Notes under the pieces: model-generated | Database searches by the model: none | The model's input: only the letters and a program-made list of their open reading frames with translations | Told to the model about the DNA's origin: nothing | Assembly: GCF_905147365.1 (NCBI RefSeq) | Contig: NC_056419.1 | Span: 8,811,501 to 8,875,500, forward strand | DNA length: 64,000 nt | Direction: 5' to 3' | Origin: Aricia agestis | Taxonomy: Eukaryota > Arthropoda > Insecta > Lepidoptera > Lycaenidae | Program-made: the position numbers and the translations under genes | Shown here: piece by piece, positions 11,298 through 24,200 of the stretch | How positions within the stretch are numbered: the stretch's first letter is position 1 | Layout of the letters: the number at the start of each line of letters is the position of its first letter

Positions 11298-12644
11298 CTA
11301 GAATAGTTTATAATTTATATGTACTCTTTTGCAATAGTAATTAGGAAGGATATACTTAGTACAGAAACCATAATAGTTTTACCAGTCGAATTAGACACAA
11401 AATAATTTAATAACAGGACAAAACTTATTAGTTGTAAAATCGGTAACTAATACTGATTTTAATAGTTTTAAAGACAGTGTTTTATCCACAAAGCAAAGAA
11501 TAATGCTAAAACGCAAAGATCAAGAAAAAATTAAAACACCACTGCAGTTGATAGAAGACTGAAACATTCATACAGTGTTTCACTAACGAGTAACGACTGA
11601 AAATCTAGCGGAACTTATAAAAAACTACTTTTAAAACTTCACTTTAATTTAAAACAGATTGACCTTTTCAAACAAGAGTAACTCGAAATCGGAACAAACG
11701 ACACAAATGGAACAACGAAACAATGAATGAAATGGTATGAATGACAAAAGAGCAACGATTGATAAACTAGCCGGGCAGAAAGTGGGCATCAGTAGAGAGG
11801 TACAGAAGGTTCGAGAGACGGGAAACACGCCGGCAGGTCCCAATTTGTCCGCCATTATCCAATTACCAGAGCCAAGCGTTTGGCGTGGGCCAGCGCGTGA
11901 CCTGGATGTATATTTTTGGTGAACATTTTCATATTTCATCTTCCACCTTTCGGTGTGCTTTGAGGTCTATTAAAATTTTAAGAAAAGTTTATTTTGAAAA
12001 TGTGATACTTAATTTCACATGATTATTTGGTTAATGATATTGTTAATTTAGTATTTGGTAGTTTCTTAAAATTATATTTCAAATAATAAATTAATGAATG
12101 ATCCAAATAAGAAATAATCCAGAGACGTTACATTCCATGTCTTTAAATGCCTCAAATTGGATAAGTGATCTTCCTGTTCCTCTTAAGACGATAAGCATGA
12201 ACTATGCAGAATTTTAACGACCGGTTACACGCGCATTCATAGTAATAAGCAGATGATTTTATCGTGCACAGTTTAATGGGTTACCATATCTTCAGAGTTT
12301 ATCGGGGGTCAGTAACGAACTCAGAAAAACAATCTTGGGTTTATCCAGTGGCGCCTATTGACAAATCACTTACAACTTTGAAATAAAAGTGGGGGTCAGA
12401 GGTTGGATTGTTTCGTAACCGCTGAAAGGAATCAGATAATACTTGGTACCCTTGGTGGCCCCCATTCGTCAGGGATTTATCTAGAGAGATGGAAACGACC
12501 ATGGAGGTCTTAAGAGTGGATGCTGGCAGGCGATCGTAATTTGGTACCAGCGTAATTGGTTTTCATCTTATAGGAAAGCTGATTCATAATTGTGCGTTTC
12601 TAACTAAATTTTTTAACTTCAAGCATGATTGATCCAATGACAAT

Positions 12645-13010
12645 AATTTAATAATGTAAGTACTCGAAGCCATCTCCAAAATTTAAAGCGCCGGGCTGCA
12701 GGACTTAGTAGAACTTGGTGCGTTATTTAAGTAAGCTTCATTGTACCGTCCGGTCCATACTAATAATATTATAAATGCAAAAAGTGTGTGTAATTTGGTA
12801 TGGAGATACTTTAAGCTCCGGGAGAGGACATAGGATACTTTTATTCCGGTAAAACGTACGGTTCACGTGCGATAAACGAATTTTGACACAACGGAGTTAC
12901 GGACATCAGGTAGTAATTTAATAATGTACTAGGAGCCATCTCAAAAATTTAAATCGCCTGACTGCAGGACTAAGTAGAACTCGATGCGATATTTTACTTT
13001 CATTGCAACA
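12645..13010 (+). repeat. Direct repeat of about 100 bp flanking a Helitron-like fragment
   Basis: 12645-12745 and 12912-13008 share the ordered blocks AATTTAATAATGTA, GAGCCATCTC (CGAAGCCATCTCC in the first copy), AAAATTTAAA, CTGCAGGACT and AGTAGAACT. Between them, 12758-12914 is a short Lep1-like fragment beginning ACTAATAATATTATAAATGC. This looks like a segmental duplication, or two copies of an undescribed repeat, around the Helitron. Confidence 0.6.
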
Positions 13011-15159
13011 TTCTCAACGATATCTTTTGAGTCATAACAGCAACGATAATATCCAGAGGCTTAATTTTTGTAGGTTACATTGTAATATTTTAAAAAATAT
13101 TTTTGAGTCATAACAGCAACCATATCTCTCAGCAACAAGCTAGACCGGCGTGGTTAATGAGCGAGGGCCCGAGCTTTCGCTCGCCCTGCATCCGGGGAGC
13201 TCCCAATTGGACTTCCGAGACCGTTTCCGAAACGGCCAATTAAGTGGAGCGACAATTTTAATGACTGCAGGGAGCTATTGTTTTGTTATTGTTAAGCACG
13301 AGACAGGATGCCCGTTAATTAGGATAATTTACTTAAGCGCTCTCAATTTTGGGGCACGTGTCTAATGTTTTATGAGGCATTTTTATGTGTTATTTGGTAT
13401 AATATGTATTGTGGTTACTGTGTCAGTTAATCTCAAGAAGCAACTCAAATTTACTTAAGCACTCTTAACTGCAAGTGTCCTCTATTTTTTTGGGCATTCT
13501 TTACTTAGTATTTGGATTATATGTATGTAGTATAATGATAATTAAGTTACAGTTTACAAAGTAACAAACTGTAAGAAACAAATGGAGAGTTTCGAGGAAC
13601 TATCATGCTACACGTGAGAAGACGTAACTGTTTAATTCCGACGTAGAAGCGGATGTCTTAGCGCCGTAGCTCTAGTGCTACGAAACTCGTAGCCAGCACA
13701 ATAAGTACTTATTTGGTAGACGATTTTTATTTATTACGGAAAGAGATAATAATTATGGATTTCTGACATATTTATATTAATTGACAAACACAACAAGATA
13801 CAGAATACAGCTGATAGATTTACATTGACAACCCTAAAATTGACCTTGGTATAACCACATTTAACCCCTGTTTAACCCAACAATAGTGACGTTAAAGGCT
13901 CAATTTCATATCAAAGCGGATATCGTCGTTTCGCTTTATTGATATGGCACGGTACGGTCCGCCGGACATAAACATAGGGACCGGGTCCCGGGTACTGTGT
14001 TGTGACAAGTGTAACTCTATGGCGGAAAAGTCAAGTTAGGGCCCGGCTATGGCATTAATTTTATCTTTATGTCCATCCTGTGTCATCTAATACTTTATAG
14101 AGCTATTACCATGAATAAATTGTGGCCATAAAACAAGTTGTTGTTAATGTTAATAATAATAGGTTGTAGTCATGAAACAATTTCATAAAATATATTTTGA
14201 ACACTAATTATTTTGTCGCAGAGTACTTTTTTAATTCCTAACTAATGTTAGTAACTAACTAATGGTCTGCCAGTTCAATCGATGGAAAGCAGCCGAAATG
14301 TAATCTAAGGAATCATTAAGAGCTCACCTAACTCTAAAAATCAAACATCGTCCTTCTCTCTTCACACTCACGCCCGTCTTTCATATGCCAGGTGAAAAAG
14401 GACGGCGCGGAATCATCGCCGAGTTAGTTTTACTTGAATAAAAGACGAACTATAATGATTATAAAAAAAGTGTTTTGAGCAAATTTAGGTTTTATCAATA
14501 CCTTTTTAGATATTAAAAAATATTAAAGAAAAGACAGCAAACTTCGAAGATCCAAGCAAAAATGTGTCTAAAACAAGGTTTTTTGTAAAAAAGAAACTAT
14601 CGAGCATTTTTTGAGTAATCGTGTTTTCGTCTTGAGCATTTAATCTTTATGAACTGAAGATACTTGTGTCAAAAAATCAGTTTTCTAGACCTTACAGATT
14701 TTGAGATCTAGGTTAAAGTATGTAGTCAAGTTAGGGTCATATGGGCTCTTAATTTAATGAAATAATGTTCTAATCAATGAATGATAAATCATGTTTGTAC
14801 ATAATAACTTAGATATATTGTTGTTATTGAATGCAAGTATGCCAATAAACTAATTCATAGAATTGGACAAACATATAAATTATTAGGATTATATAAATGA
14901 TAAAACAGTGCACTAAGAATGTACTATTATGTAACTTGTTGAGTTTATTATTGTATAATATATTATAGATTATAATGACTTAAACCGATGTATGAATCAT
15001 GATCAGCTTATAATGTTTTGTGAATCATACAGAGTTCAGACCTGCGAGAGATAGTAAACCCCAGGACCTTCACTTAACTGATTAGGATGAAAATAAACAG
15101 TTAAGTAAACTCGGATTTATCCATCTGGATAAATCCGAGTTTATTATTAGTATGTACTA

Positions 15160-15455
15160 ATATTATAAATAATTAAAGGCCAGCAACGCACCTGCAGCTC
15201 TTCTGATGTTGCCATGGACGGCGCGGGCGGTAGTTGCTTTCCATCAGGTGACCCGTTTGCTCGTTTGCCCCCTTATTTTATTTAAAAAAACGAAAAAGTG
15301 TCTGCGTGTCTTTCGGTTACCTCTACACGTCCCCAAACGCTAAATCCTTTTTGCTATAATTTGGTATGGAGATACTTTGAGCCGCGGGAAAGTAAATAGG
15401 GTAGGTACTTTTTATTCCGCAAATGTACGGTTCGGAAGTTGTGGGCGTCATCTAG
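15160..15455 (+). mobile_element. Lep1-like fragment with nested SINE-like tail
   Basis: ACTAATATTATAAAT opens the element. It is interrupted at about 15172-15292 by the GGCCAGCAACGCACCTGCAG...CATCAGGTGACCCG repeat also seen at 21290, 35520 and 56200. The outer element resumes with AGTGTCTGCGTGTC, ATTTGGTATGGAGATACTTT and a degenerate end near GGGCGTCATCTAGG. Confidence 0.55.
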
Positions 15456-16903
15456 GTCGAAAATAAAATATCAAAATTTTACGGGATACTTACTTCTTTA
15501 TTTTTCTATTAAGAGGGTTTATTTCCTCCCGTTGTCTCCAAAAAAAAAATGGATTAGTAACTCCTATATTTTTGGCAAAAATCGTTCAAATCCGTTCAGG
15601 GCTTGTATTCATGTATCCCAAACATGTCCATTGTCCAAACTTCCGCAGACTATATGTAGTATTGTCCTCTAGTTCGTTAAACCACTGTGTCATCAGGGTG
15701 CTCCAGTTTTTTAATTGCAGTGCGTCCGAGGCCGCGACCCGCAATTACGACGCCGAAACAAACGCACAGATCGCTCACATTGGTCATTACTCATCGCATT
15801 GTTCCGTTTTAAGATACAATCTGTCTTCCGACAAAAAGTCTGCCGAGATGCTTTTTGTAGTTACGACTTACGTGGGTTTTAATATGCGCATAGAGTTTAT
15901 CAGTACACCTTAGTAGTCTTTAAAAGATGTCTCGTCCTATTGGGACGGGATTTTTAATGATGATTTAACAAGAATTCGTTAGAAACAATAGCACCTGTTA
16001 ATGTATGATGAACAAAGTTTCTGTTCGATAGGCTTCAAAATTCTGCAGACGTGAGTAAAGTTTTTATACGTGTGTAGCCAAAGCAGTACATAATATCTGA
16101 GCAAATTTTGATGACACATAGACATTGAACAACTAAAATAATTACACTGATACTAAGGGTGATAGCCCACCCATAGTGATTCTAATTGAATAATAATTCT
16201 AGTCAAACAATCATTAGAATTAAGTAATTATGTAAATAGGCCGATGTTAGATTGTTTTAAGTTTTAACATAAGTACAATAAAAAACATAAGATTACGTAG
16301 AAGTTAGAACTTTTAATATTGGAAGCGATGGTAAGTCTTAAGATTACGAATACACGAATTGACAAGTCATCTTTGTTAAAATTGGTTCAGTCGTTACGAG
16401 GCCACTTACAAACTTGCATAGACTGTTATAATTATCCCTTCTTTTGGCTTTGTTGTAATCGAGCAAAGGGCGATACCCAAAACACTTGTCTATAAAGCAG
16501 GTGATGTGACTTGTGGTGTACAAGTTGCTTATTAAAGTTCCTCGAGGGGTCCTTACTCGAAGGGCCTCACTTACGAAATCAACGTCCGTAAAGGCCGCCA
16601 GCGAGGCGAAAAAGTTCGTTAAAAACAACGGACTGTGGGAATTTCTTCCACTACACTACTGTATAATTTACGTCAAGATATTTACCTGCGTAGGCAGGAG
16701 ACGTGACAAATTTCGTGCTGTTTGTTGACTTATCCAAAGATGTTCTATTTATTTACCCAATTAACTACTCTGCTTCCATAACTTCGTTACGCAATTATTT
16801 ATTTAAATGTATTACGTACAACGGACATGAGCCATATATGCAATAATAATTCATAAAATTAGTTTTTACAGAGCATAAATATATTATACGAAATAAAATT
16901 ACT

Positions 16904-16938
16904 TATAATAGTTATAATATAATATTATAACTATTATA
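16904..16938. repeat. Perfect 17-bp-arm AT palindrome
   Basis: TATAATAGTTATAATAT is followed by a single A and then its exact reverse complement. Isolated in AT-rich DNA. Confidence 0.85.
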
Positions 16939-17008
16939 TTAATTATTGTGTGATCTTTCCATTTTTGAAACAAAAAACCTTTTAAAAGGCTTATTAATAA
17001 TTAATTGG

Positions 17009-17160
17009 CCGCTGTTAAGCATTAATGTCGACCTACCACAATTTTTTTGTTGTTAAATTTTGAATGTAGTCTTGTTCTAAATCATCTAAATTCTAAAGAA
17101 CATAACTGCATTCATAACTCAATAATTTTTTGTAGGTTAGTACACGAATGCTTAACAGCA
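17009..17160. mobile_element. Hairpin MITE (GCTGTTAAGCATT family)
   Basis: Ends GCTGTTAAGCATT and AATGCTTAACAGC are inverted. Inner TGAATG(T/C)AGTCTTGTTCT and AGAACATAACTGCATTCA pair as well. The same family occurs at 41865-42009, just downstream of sev. Confidence 0.75.
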
Positions 17161-17234
17161 TTCAATTATAATTTATGTAACAGACAGAGCTAGAGGCAGC
17201 GAGACCTTCGTCATTTTAAAAAATCTGAATGTTT

Positions 17235-17480
17235 TTTAGGGTTCCGTAGTCAACAAGGAACCCTTATAGTTTCGGTCTGTCCGTCCGTCTGTCCGTCTGT
17301 CTGTCTGTCTGTCCGCGGTTTTACTCAGAGACTATAGAATCTACAAAGCTGTAATTTGTCATGAATGCACATATTAATGATGCCGATAAAATGGTGCATG
17401 AAATCTTAAAAAAATATTTTTTTATGGTACCTTCCCTACACATCAAGCGAGGATGAATTTTTTTTCACGTCCACCCCATC
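17235..17480 (+). mobile_element. GGTTCCGTA-type repeat fragment
   Basis: Starts TTTTTAGGGTTCCGTAG and continues with a TCTG/TCCG microsatellite, as in the copies at 9720 and 38848. The 3' portion diverges. Confidence 0.45.
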
Positions 17481-17784
17481 GTGTGGCGTGTGGGGTGTCG
17501 TTGGATAGTTTTTTTTTTTTCAATATTATGAGTAGGTATTCACAGATCAATTTCCTATTTATTGATCCGTTTGTGAAATATTAAGTTTTAAAGTGGAAAA
17601 AATAGTTTGAGTCCAGTGTCCCCCTCTTCTTCCAGCTAAACGGTTGCTTCTGGAAATATGAAAAAAATCACGGGAGCAGGAAATATGCTAAATTTAAAAG
17701 GAAAACTATCACGGCTAAGAAGACTTCATAAGTTTATGAGTAATAGTCAATGAACTAAAAAAATGTATACGGCGAAGTATAAAG

Positions 17785-18142
17785 GAAATAAATAAAAAAA
17801 AAAAACTCTTTATTCAAACAAACAAAACATCAATTTACACACGTTACAAAAACAGAAATAGTTTGAATTGGCGGCCTTACTGCTGGAAGCAGTCTCTACC
17901 AGGCAACCATAAAATATAACTAAAAATATTTAAAATAAAAATAAGATAAGATACTATTAGTATATAAATAAATAAATATAATACACAAATAAATATAATA
18001 GATACTTTATACCGAATAAAATAAATACATATAAGTAATATAATAATATGAATCGAAGAAGAGGATAAATCGTAAGGGTTTAAGAGTTTGCAGCTAAATC
18101 TAAGTAATATTGTTTGAGTCTTTTTTTTAAATTATCAATAGA
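17785..18142 (-). mobile_element. Second copy of the CR1/Jockey-type LINE 3' end
   Basis: Nearly identical over about 340 bp to 5980-6325, including the GGCGGCCTTACTGCTGG motif and the AAGATAAGATACTATTAG block. It stops shortly after entering the coding end, so only a few C-terminal residues of ORF2 remain. The similarity of the two copies implies recent activity of this family. Confidence 0.75.
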
Positions 18143-18646
18143 GGAACTTTTTGTTCAAATTCCTTTGAAAGTAAAAAATATTTTTGTTGCCCCTGGCCCT
18201 AACCTATAAAATATGTTTTACGCGTTGGGAGCAGACATAAACCATAACATTTTGCGAAATGATTTTAAACGATAACTTTTTTCCGTAACTTGGCGACATA
18301 CAAGTACCTGAGCCACCGAAAGTCCTGAGAATGTTTAGACAAAAGCGATAAAACCGCGATAAATCACAGAAACACGTGGTGTCGTGTAAACACACGCTAA
18401 ATACACGCATAATCGCTACTCTACAGTCTACACTGTTTACGCCTCACTAAATGCCCTCGTTTCAACCAGTTACAAAATTATCAAAAACTTTGTTCGCATT
18501 TTTTTATCATTCTCTTTAAGAAGAAGGCATTCCAAAGGCATTGCAATTTTTAAAGTGATATTAATTTAATATTAACAATTATTATTGATATAATAAAAAC
18601 TATGGGGCGTAATAGTATTATATTAAATTAAGGTTATTTGTTACAG

Positions 18647-21221
18647 TGTAGACTGGGTTGCAGCCTCTGGTCAAACGCTTTGGAAACCTCCTGTCAAGCA
18701 GTTTGCGTAAGTATTACTAAATAAGTGTTGCTATTAGTATTATCATTATAATATTAACAATACTACATACAGTTTCAAATATTTTTTATTTGACATTTCA
18801 TTTTAAATTCCAAAAGAGGGGAATAAAGTTTAAAAGATCAAAAAGAGACTTGGCTAGTGATAGTGATAGACATCGTAGTCCCGAAAAATGTTTATATTTT
18901 ATAATATTACCTATTTTTAACAAAAATATATTTTTATTTATTATATTTATTTATATGACTGAACTTTTGAATTTGTATACAAATTTTGAAAATTCAAATA
19001 GGCTGTTACTTTTCAGAATGTGACCTCAGAGACGGTGATATCACGTGAGTTGTATTGCGTCATGGGTTGTAACGAAGCTTTGAACACCTACTTCCAAATG
19101 ATAAGAGGTATGCATTATCAATTAATTTATTTATGTATTGATTTATTTCCAATAATTTTTAAATCATATCGGGAAATTAAAAAAAAAATGTTTGGGAAAA
19201 CTCTACTGCTTGGTACAAAACGCATGTAGCAAACACTTGAGCCATGCTTTATAGTATTTAGAACAGAGGGTTTATAAGCAATGAAAATGTATACTCAATT
19301 CATCCACAACTTTTGCTCTATAGTTCATCTGGGGAAGCATGGTTGGCCCTTAATCCTTTTACTATTGCTATAAAAAAGACACTATCCTGTATTCTACTCC
19401 AGCCACACTTACTTGTCTACTCTACTTCAGACCTAATCGGCACACCCCCTGCGCCCGCGCTGGTAGCCGACAGTTTGACTGCCACATCTCTGTCGCTACT
19501 CTGGGATGCGCCGACGTTGGACAGTCTGTCCTACTTGCTGCAGTGGAGGTACGAGGAGCTATCTGGGACATGGCAATACTACTCCAACACCAGCCACACC
19601 AATAAAACCTTCATACACGTGGAGAACTTACGACCGTACACTAAATATAGGGTGAGTATTGTCTTATGATTGGCCATATAGATTATTCCTATTCATACCT
19701 TATTTTAAAGCCCCGACAAAAACAGAAGGGCGTTATAAGTTTGACGTGTCTGGCTGTGTGTGTGTGGCCGTGAAATCGTAGCTCTTGAATACCTAGGCCG
19801 CTTTTGATTTAGTTTTTATCATTTGAAAGCTGATGTCTCAGTGTTCATTATCATCAGCTCGCTTACTATTACAAAATTTAAAAATTTTCATAATTTTAAT
19901 TTTATTAATTCGCGTTTTCTTTATCACTTATCTCTAAATCAAGGTTATGAGGTAACGTTACAAATCGGTATCTAACATATGGTTAAAGGAAGTTACCAAA
20001 ATACGGCTTCGGTTTTTTGCGAGTTCCTACGGAAGAAGTTTTTATGTCGTTTTGGGTAATCGAAACTTAACGTGATTCAATCCAGTCCAGTGGCAAAAAA
20101 CAGGGCACGAGGCCCGCCAGACACTTCGAGTGTCCGGTTCCATAAGATCCTGTTACGCGAAAATCTGGCTACATTTTTTCTAATCTGAGTTACTCAGGCG
20201 CGGTCCGAAGGGGGGGGCATGACCTCCCCCAAAATCTAAGGTCATATTGAAAAATCTCAAAATCTTGCCAAATAAAGGAAATTTCTAGCTATCCCCTAAC
20301 CACCACTGCGTCGGACCTTAGACAGCTGTCAACCCAGAACCGTCCGAGGGCTCAGATAAAAAAAATATATATTAGTGTAGTGAGTGACCCCCCTCAAAAT
20401 TTCAGGCTGCGACATATAGAAGCATTAGTTTCTCATATGTTCTGTCTGTTTTTTCTGTTCCTCCTTAACTGCAGCACCCAACTTATGTGTTTGTAGTCTT
20501 TCTTCTTTTTTCTTCCTTTCTATACCCTAAATGTTACTAACGCTGCTGATGTTTAACAGTTTCGCGTCGCTATTTTCCTGTCGGGACGGGGCGTTGAGCC
20601 GATGTATTCCGCACCATCAGTCGTCATCTCCACATCAGACAGCGGCAAGCCCAGCTCGGCTCCGGCAGCGTTACGGGCAGTGGCCATCGACTCCAGCCGC
20701 GTCGCTGTCTCGTGGGAGCCAGGACCGTTCCCGAATGGACCACTGCTGTCATACGTGCTCCGGCTAGCTGACACACAGCCGAATACGAATGACGCCTTGG
20801 AGGTGAGATAGGCAGATGACGGACCAACGTAATTTGGTCTGTTTATGTCAAACCCAGCCGATAGATCACGCCTCATTGAATGGACATAATTCGACCTAAT
20901 GACGTTGGTCTGTCAACTGCCTATGAATTAATTTCTTTGATGGTACATTTGGTGCTTCCAATGAGGCCATTGTCATTCAACGCGTTATGATATCAGTCTT
21001 CGATCGAGAACTATGTCTTAACAAATCAAAGCTTTCCAAGATAATGGATGATCTATAGCTGCATTTGTTACAGGACATGCCGGCTTCGAACAACACGCTT
21101 TTCTACATGTTCCAAAACTTGGCACCGTCCAGGGAGTACGAGGTGTCAGTTGCCATGAGGAATTTGGTGGGAGAGGGACCACGGGCATACGTCAGAATAA
21201 AGACACCACCTCTACCAGCTT
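18647..21221 (+). other. sev: sev exons 1-5: Cys module and FN3 regions 1-2
   Basis: Exons 18647-18706, 19017-19107, 19431-19651, 20560-20802 and 21074-21221. Exons 1-2 carry eight cysteines in a ROS1-like spacing. Exon 3 is FN3-1 (LSLLWDAP ... YLLQWRYEEL ... LRPYTKYR). Exons 4-5 are FN3-2 (VAVSWEPGPFPNGPLLSYVL ... REYEVSVAMRN). Each donor and acceptor is GT/AG and phases agree. Confidence 0.88.
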
Positions 21222-24200
21222 GTAAGTCCTACACCTAGCATTTAGCAATACTCTAGCCAGCCCTGGATTTATAAATAGGCCGCTTAGACCGTTCCCTTTC
21301 ATTCCCTTCTCTACCCTCCCCTATTCCCTTCCCTTCCCATCCCTACCCTCCCCTATTACCCTTAAAAGGCCGGCAACGTACCTGCAGCTCTTCTGAAGCT
21401 GCGAGTGTCCATGGGCGACGGAAGTTGCTTTCCATCAGGTGGTCCGTTTGCTCGTTTGCCCCCTTAGTTAATTAAAAAAAAAAAGGATTGCACAGTGCAC
21501 TATTAATTTGTTTTCATGTAGTGACGATACTCGACGCTAAATAATGTGATTAATAATTGTATTGAATGGAAATGTAATTAATTTTGCAGCGACTCCCAGT
21601 CAGCAACCGATCCTGATCCTAGGAGGCGAACACAAAATATTAGCCGCACCTGCCAACGATATGCTATCGGTGCCAGTAGAACTGTACAACACGGAACATA
21701 TTATTACCGGTCAGTTTCTAGAGTTTTCTGTTCTAGTTCGAGCTTTAATGTTTGTGACTATTTGGCAACATTTTCGTTGTTACTTTGATAACTTTAACTG
21801 TTGATCTTTAGGATACAGAAGTTGCATTATAATTATTATTAGTAGGCCTTTCTTTATCTTTTTAGCCAAATATAGATATGGTTTATATTCGGCTAAAAAC
21901 TTAAAAAGATATAGGTCTATTTATAAATGTATCTATTGCTTTTACAGGTGTGGGGATAGATCTCTCAAGTGATTCTTTATTTGTTTCGGTGTCGAGCGGT
22001 TTTGTATACCGAAGTACTCTATCAAATAAAAGTGCCTCTGAGCCAATACTGACGCCGAAAAATATGGCTTACAAACCCCTGGATCTGTCAGTCGATTGGC
22101 TCAACAGACATCTGTATGTTTTGGGAGAAGTTTACTACACAAAGGAAGACGAAAATTGGTCGAATGCGAGTGTGTATTCAAACTGGGAGATATCGAGATG
22201 CGATTTTGATGGGAAGAACCAAATCGTGGCTTTGTCGGGTTTCAATACGCGACCGATACATTTTGAAGTGGATGCGTATAATGGGTAAGATTCAATTAAT
22301 CAATCAAATCAGCCTATTTTCGTCCACTGCCTGGACATAGGCCTCTACCAATGAATGGGTAAGATTATTGTTCAATAATGATTGTTCTACATAAATGTAA
22401 CAAAACAGAGATATAAAATTTTGGTTCATTGAATTTACAAATTACTTTTATGTATGCCTTACAGATACCTCTTTTGGGCGTTGCGTGGCTTGGAGCGGGG
22501 AGGTCTATACAGATTAGATTTAGCGAACATATCTAATGGGGTACCACATAATGCCCCACCTGAACATATCGTGAAGGACGCGCATCTCGGACCATTTACC
22601 GTAGACCACACCGACTTTAGAATACTTGTGGCGCACTACAGACGAAACACTGTTCTTGCTGTGTCACTAGATGGGTTCGTAATACAAATTTTACCATTAA
22701 ACTTATTAGAATGAACGCTTTAGCTAACCTTATATAATCTCTCTATCAGCATATTTCTAAAATTCATACCAATTTTCAGGAGAGAAATAACAGACTTTAG
22801 AAGTAACACCCAAACGCCAAAGTTTTTCTCAGTGAAATCCTTAGCATACGCTAACGGACTGTTCTATTGGACGAACGGCCAAGAGATGTTGACTGAAGAG
22901 TACCATCCACAGAAGAACAGTTATTTTCACAACGAGTATCCTCTGGAATACGATACGAGACAAGTGTTGGTGGCTTTAAGGAGTTGCCAACCCATACCGT
23001 TGCCTGTTAATCCCCCATTAAGCGTCCAAAGCATTATGGGCATCGATAGAGGCAAAGTGTCTTGGTCTCCACCACATCTTTTGGGTCATCAAGGAACCGG
23101 AGCTTGGCAACAATGGATGTACCATTTACAGCTGACCGAAATACCTACTGGGAAGGTTATTGATATGTAAGTAGACAATTACAGCTTCAAACATAGGAAT
23201 ATGAATTGTTGAGAGTTTGTGGGAAGATAATGTTTAACATGCCGTAAGAGATGGGTGGAGGGTTTTAAAGGCATTCGTTTTTTGTTGCAGAAAAAATATC
23301 AGCGACTCCATATATCATGTGGATAACTTGAAAGAAAACACTGAATACGTGATAAAAGTGGCAGCGGTAACCCAATCTGGTTCGGGTCCATGGTCATCAG
23401 AATTCGTCGGAAAGACCCTAACATTGTCACAGACGACATTACAGAGTACTCTGCTGTGGTCTGGACCTGATGGACTATTGCAAACTGACTTGACCGGTGA
23501 AAACTTACAAACTCTTATTCACAAGTAGGTTCATCTTTATTACCCTAAGGGCCTGTTTCACCACTTTCTGATAAAGTGCCGAATAGGCTATTCACAACTT
23601 TTTTGACAGATTCTCCATACTTGATCTGTCAAGTTAATTGGTAGATAGCCTTATTAGAAAGTGGTGAAACAGGCCCTAAGCGTTTTTAATTGTCCCTAAA
23701 GAGTTGAAATATTTTATAGTGTAGAGTTGTAGACCAATTTGTAATCATATCTTGTCTTTTTCAGGGAACACCTAAGAACTTTATACATAACAGACATTTC
23801 TTGGTATCGTGACAAGCTTTACCTGGTAACCAACGCGTCAACTGTTATATGGTACAACATCACCTCCCACATAAAAGGAGAAATGCCAAACATGGATAAT
23901 GTCGGAAGTTTAGCGGTCGATTGGGTTGGAAAGAAAATCTATTGGTCCAATCCAAAACAGCAATTGGTAAATATAATTTTCGATTCTGGTAGCCAATTCA
24001 ATGTACGAAGTATTTAAGAAAGCTTGAGTATAGCTTTATCAGATATTTTTCCTGACATAAAATATGTGTTCATCCTTTTAGATAACACGAGAGAATTTCG
24101 ACGGCAGTAATCGAGAGCCAGTGCCCATAGTGACTGTAGCTAAGGAACTGAACATAGACTCGTTAGGAGCTTACATCTATTGGAGTACAGGACATGCGGT

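Larger units (their letters stand above)
11300..17000. other. Gene-free stretch with scattered repeats
   Basis: I see no exon that I can support. Blocks of higher-complexity, apparently non-repetitive DNA at about 11640-11940, 12240-12560, 13140-13370, 15700-15910 and 16490-16720 could be regulatory, but there is no proof. Named repeats inside are listed separately. It is probably the intron or 5' flank of sev. Confidence 0.4.

Noticed and set aside
11649..11939. Open frames on both strands around 11.7 kb
   Set aside because: No homology that I recognise, and opposing frames overlap; more likely non-coding unique DNA.
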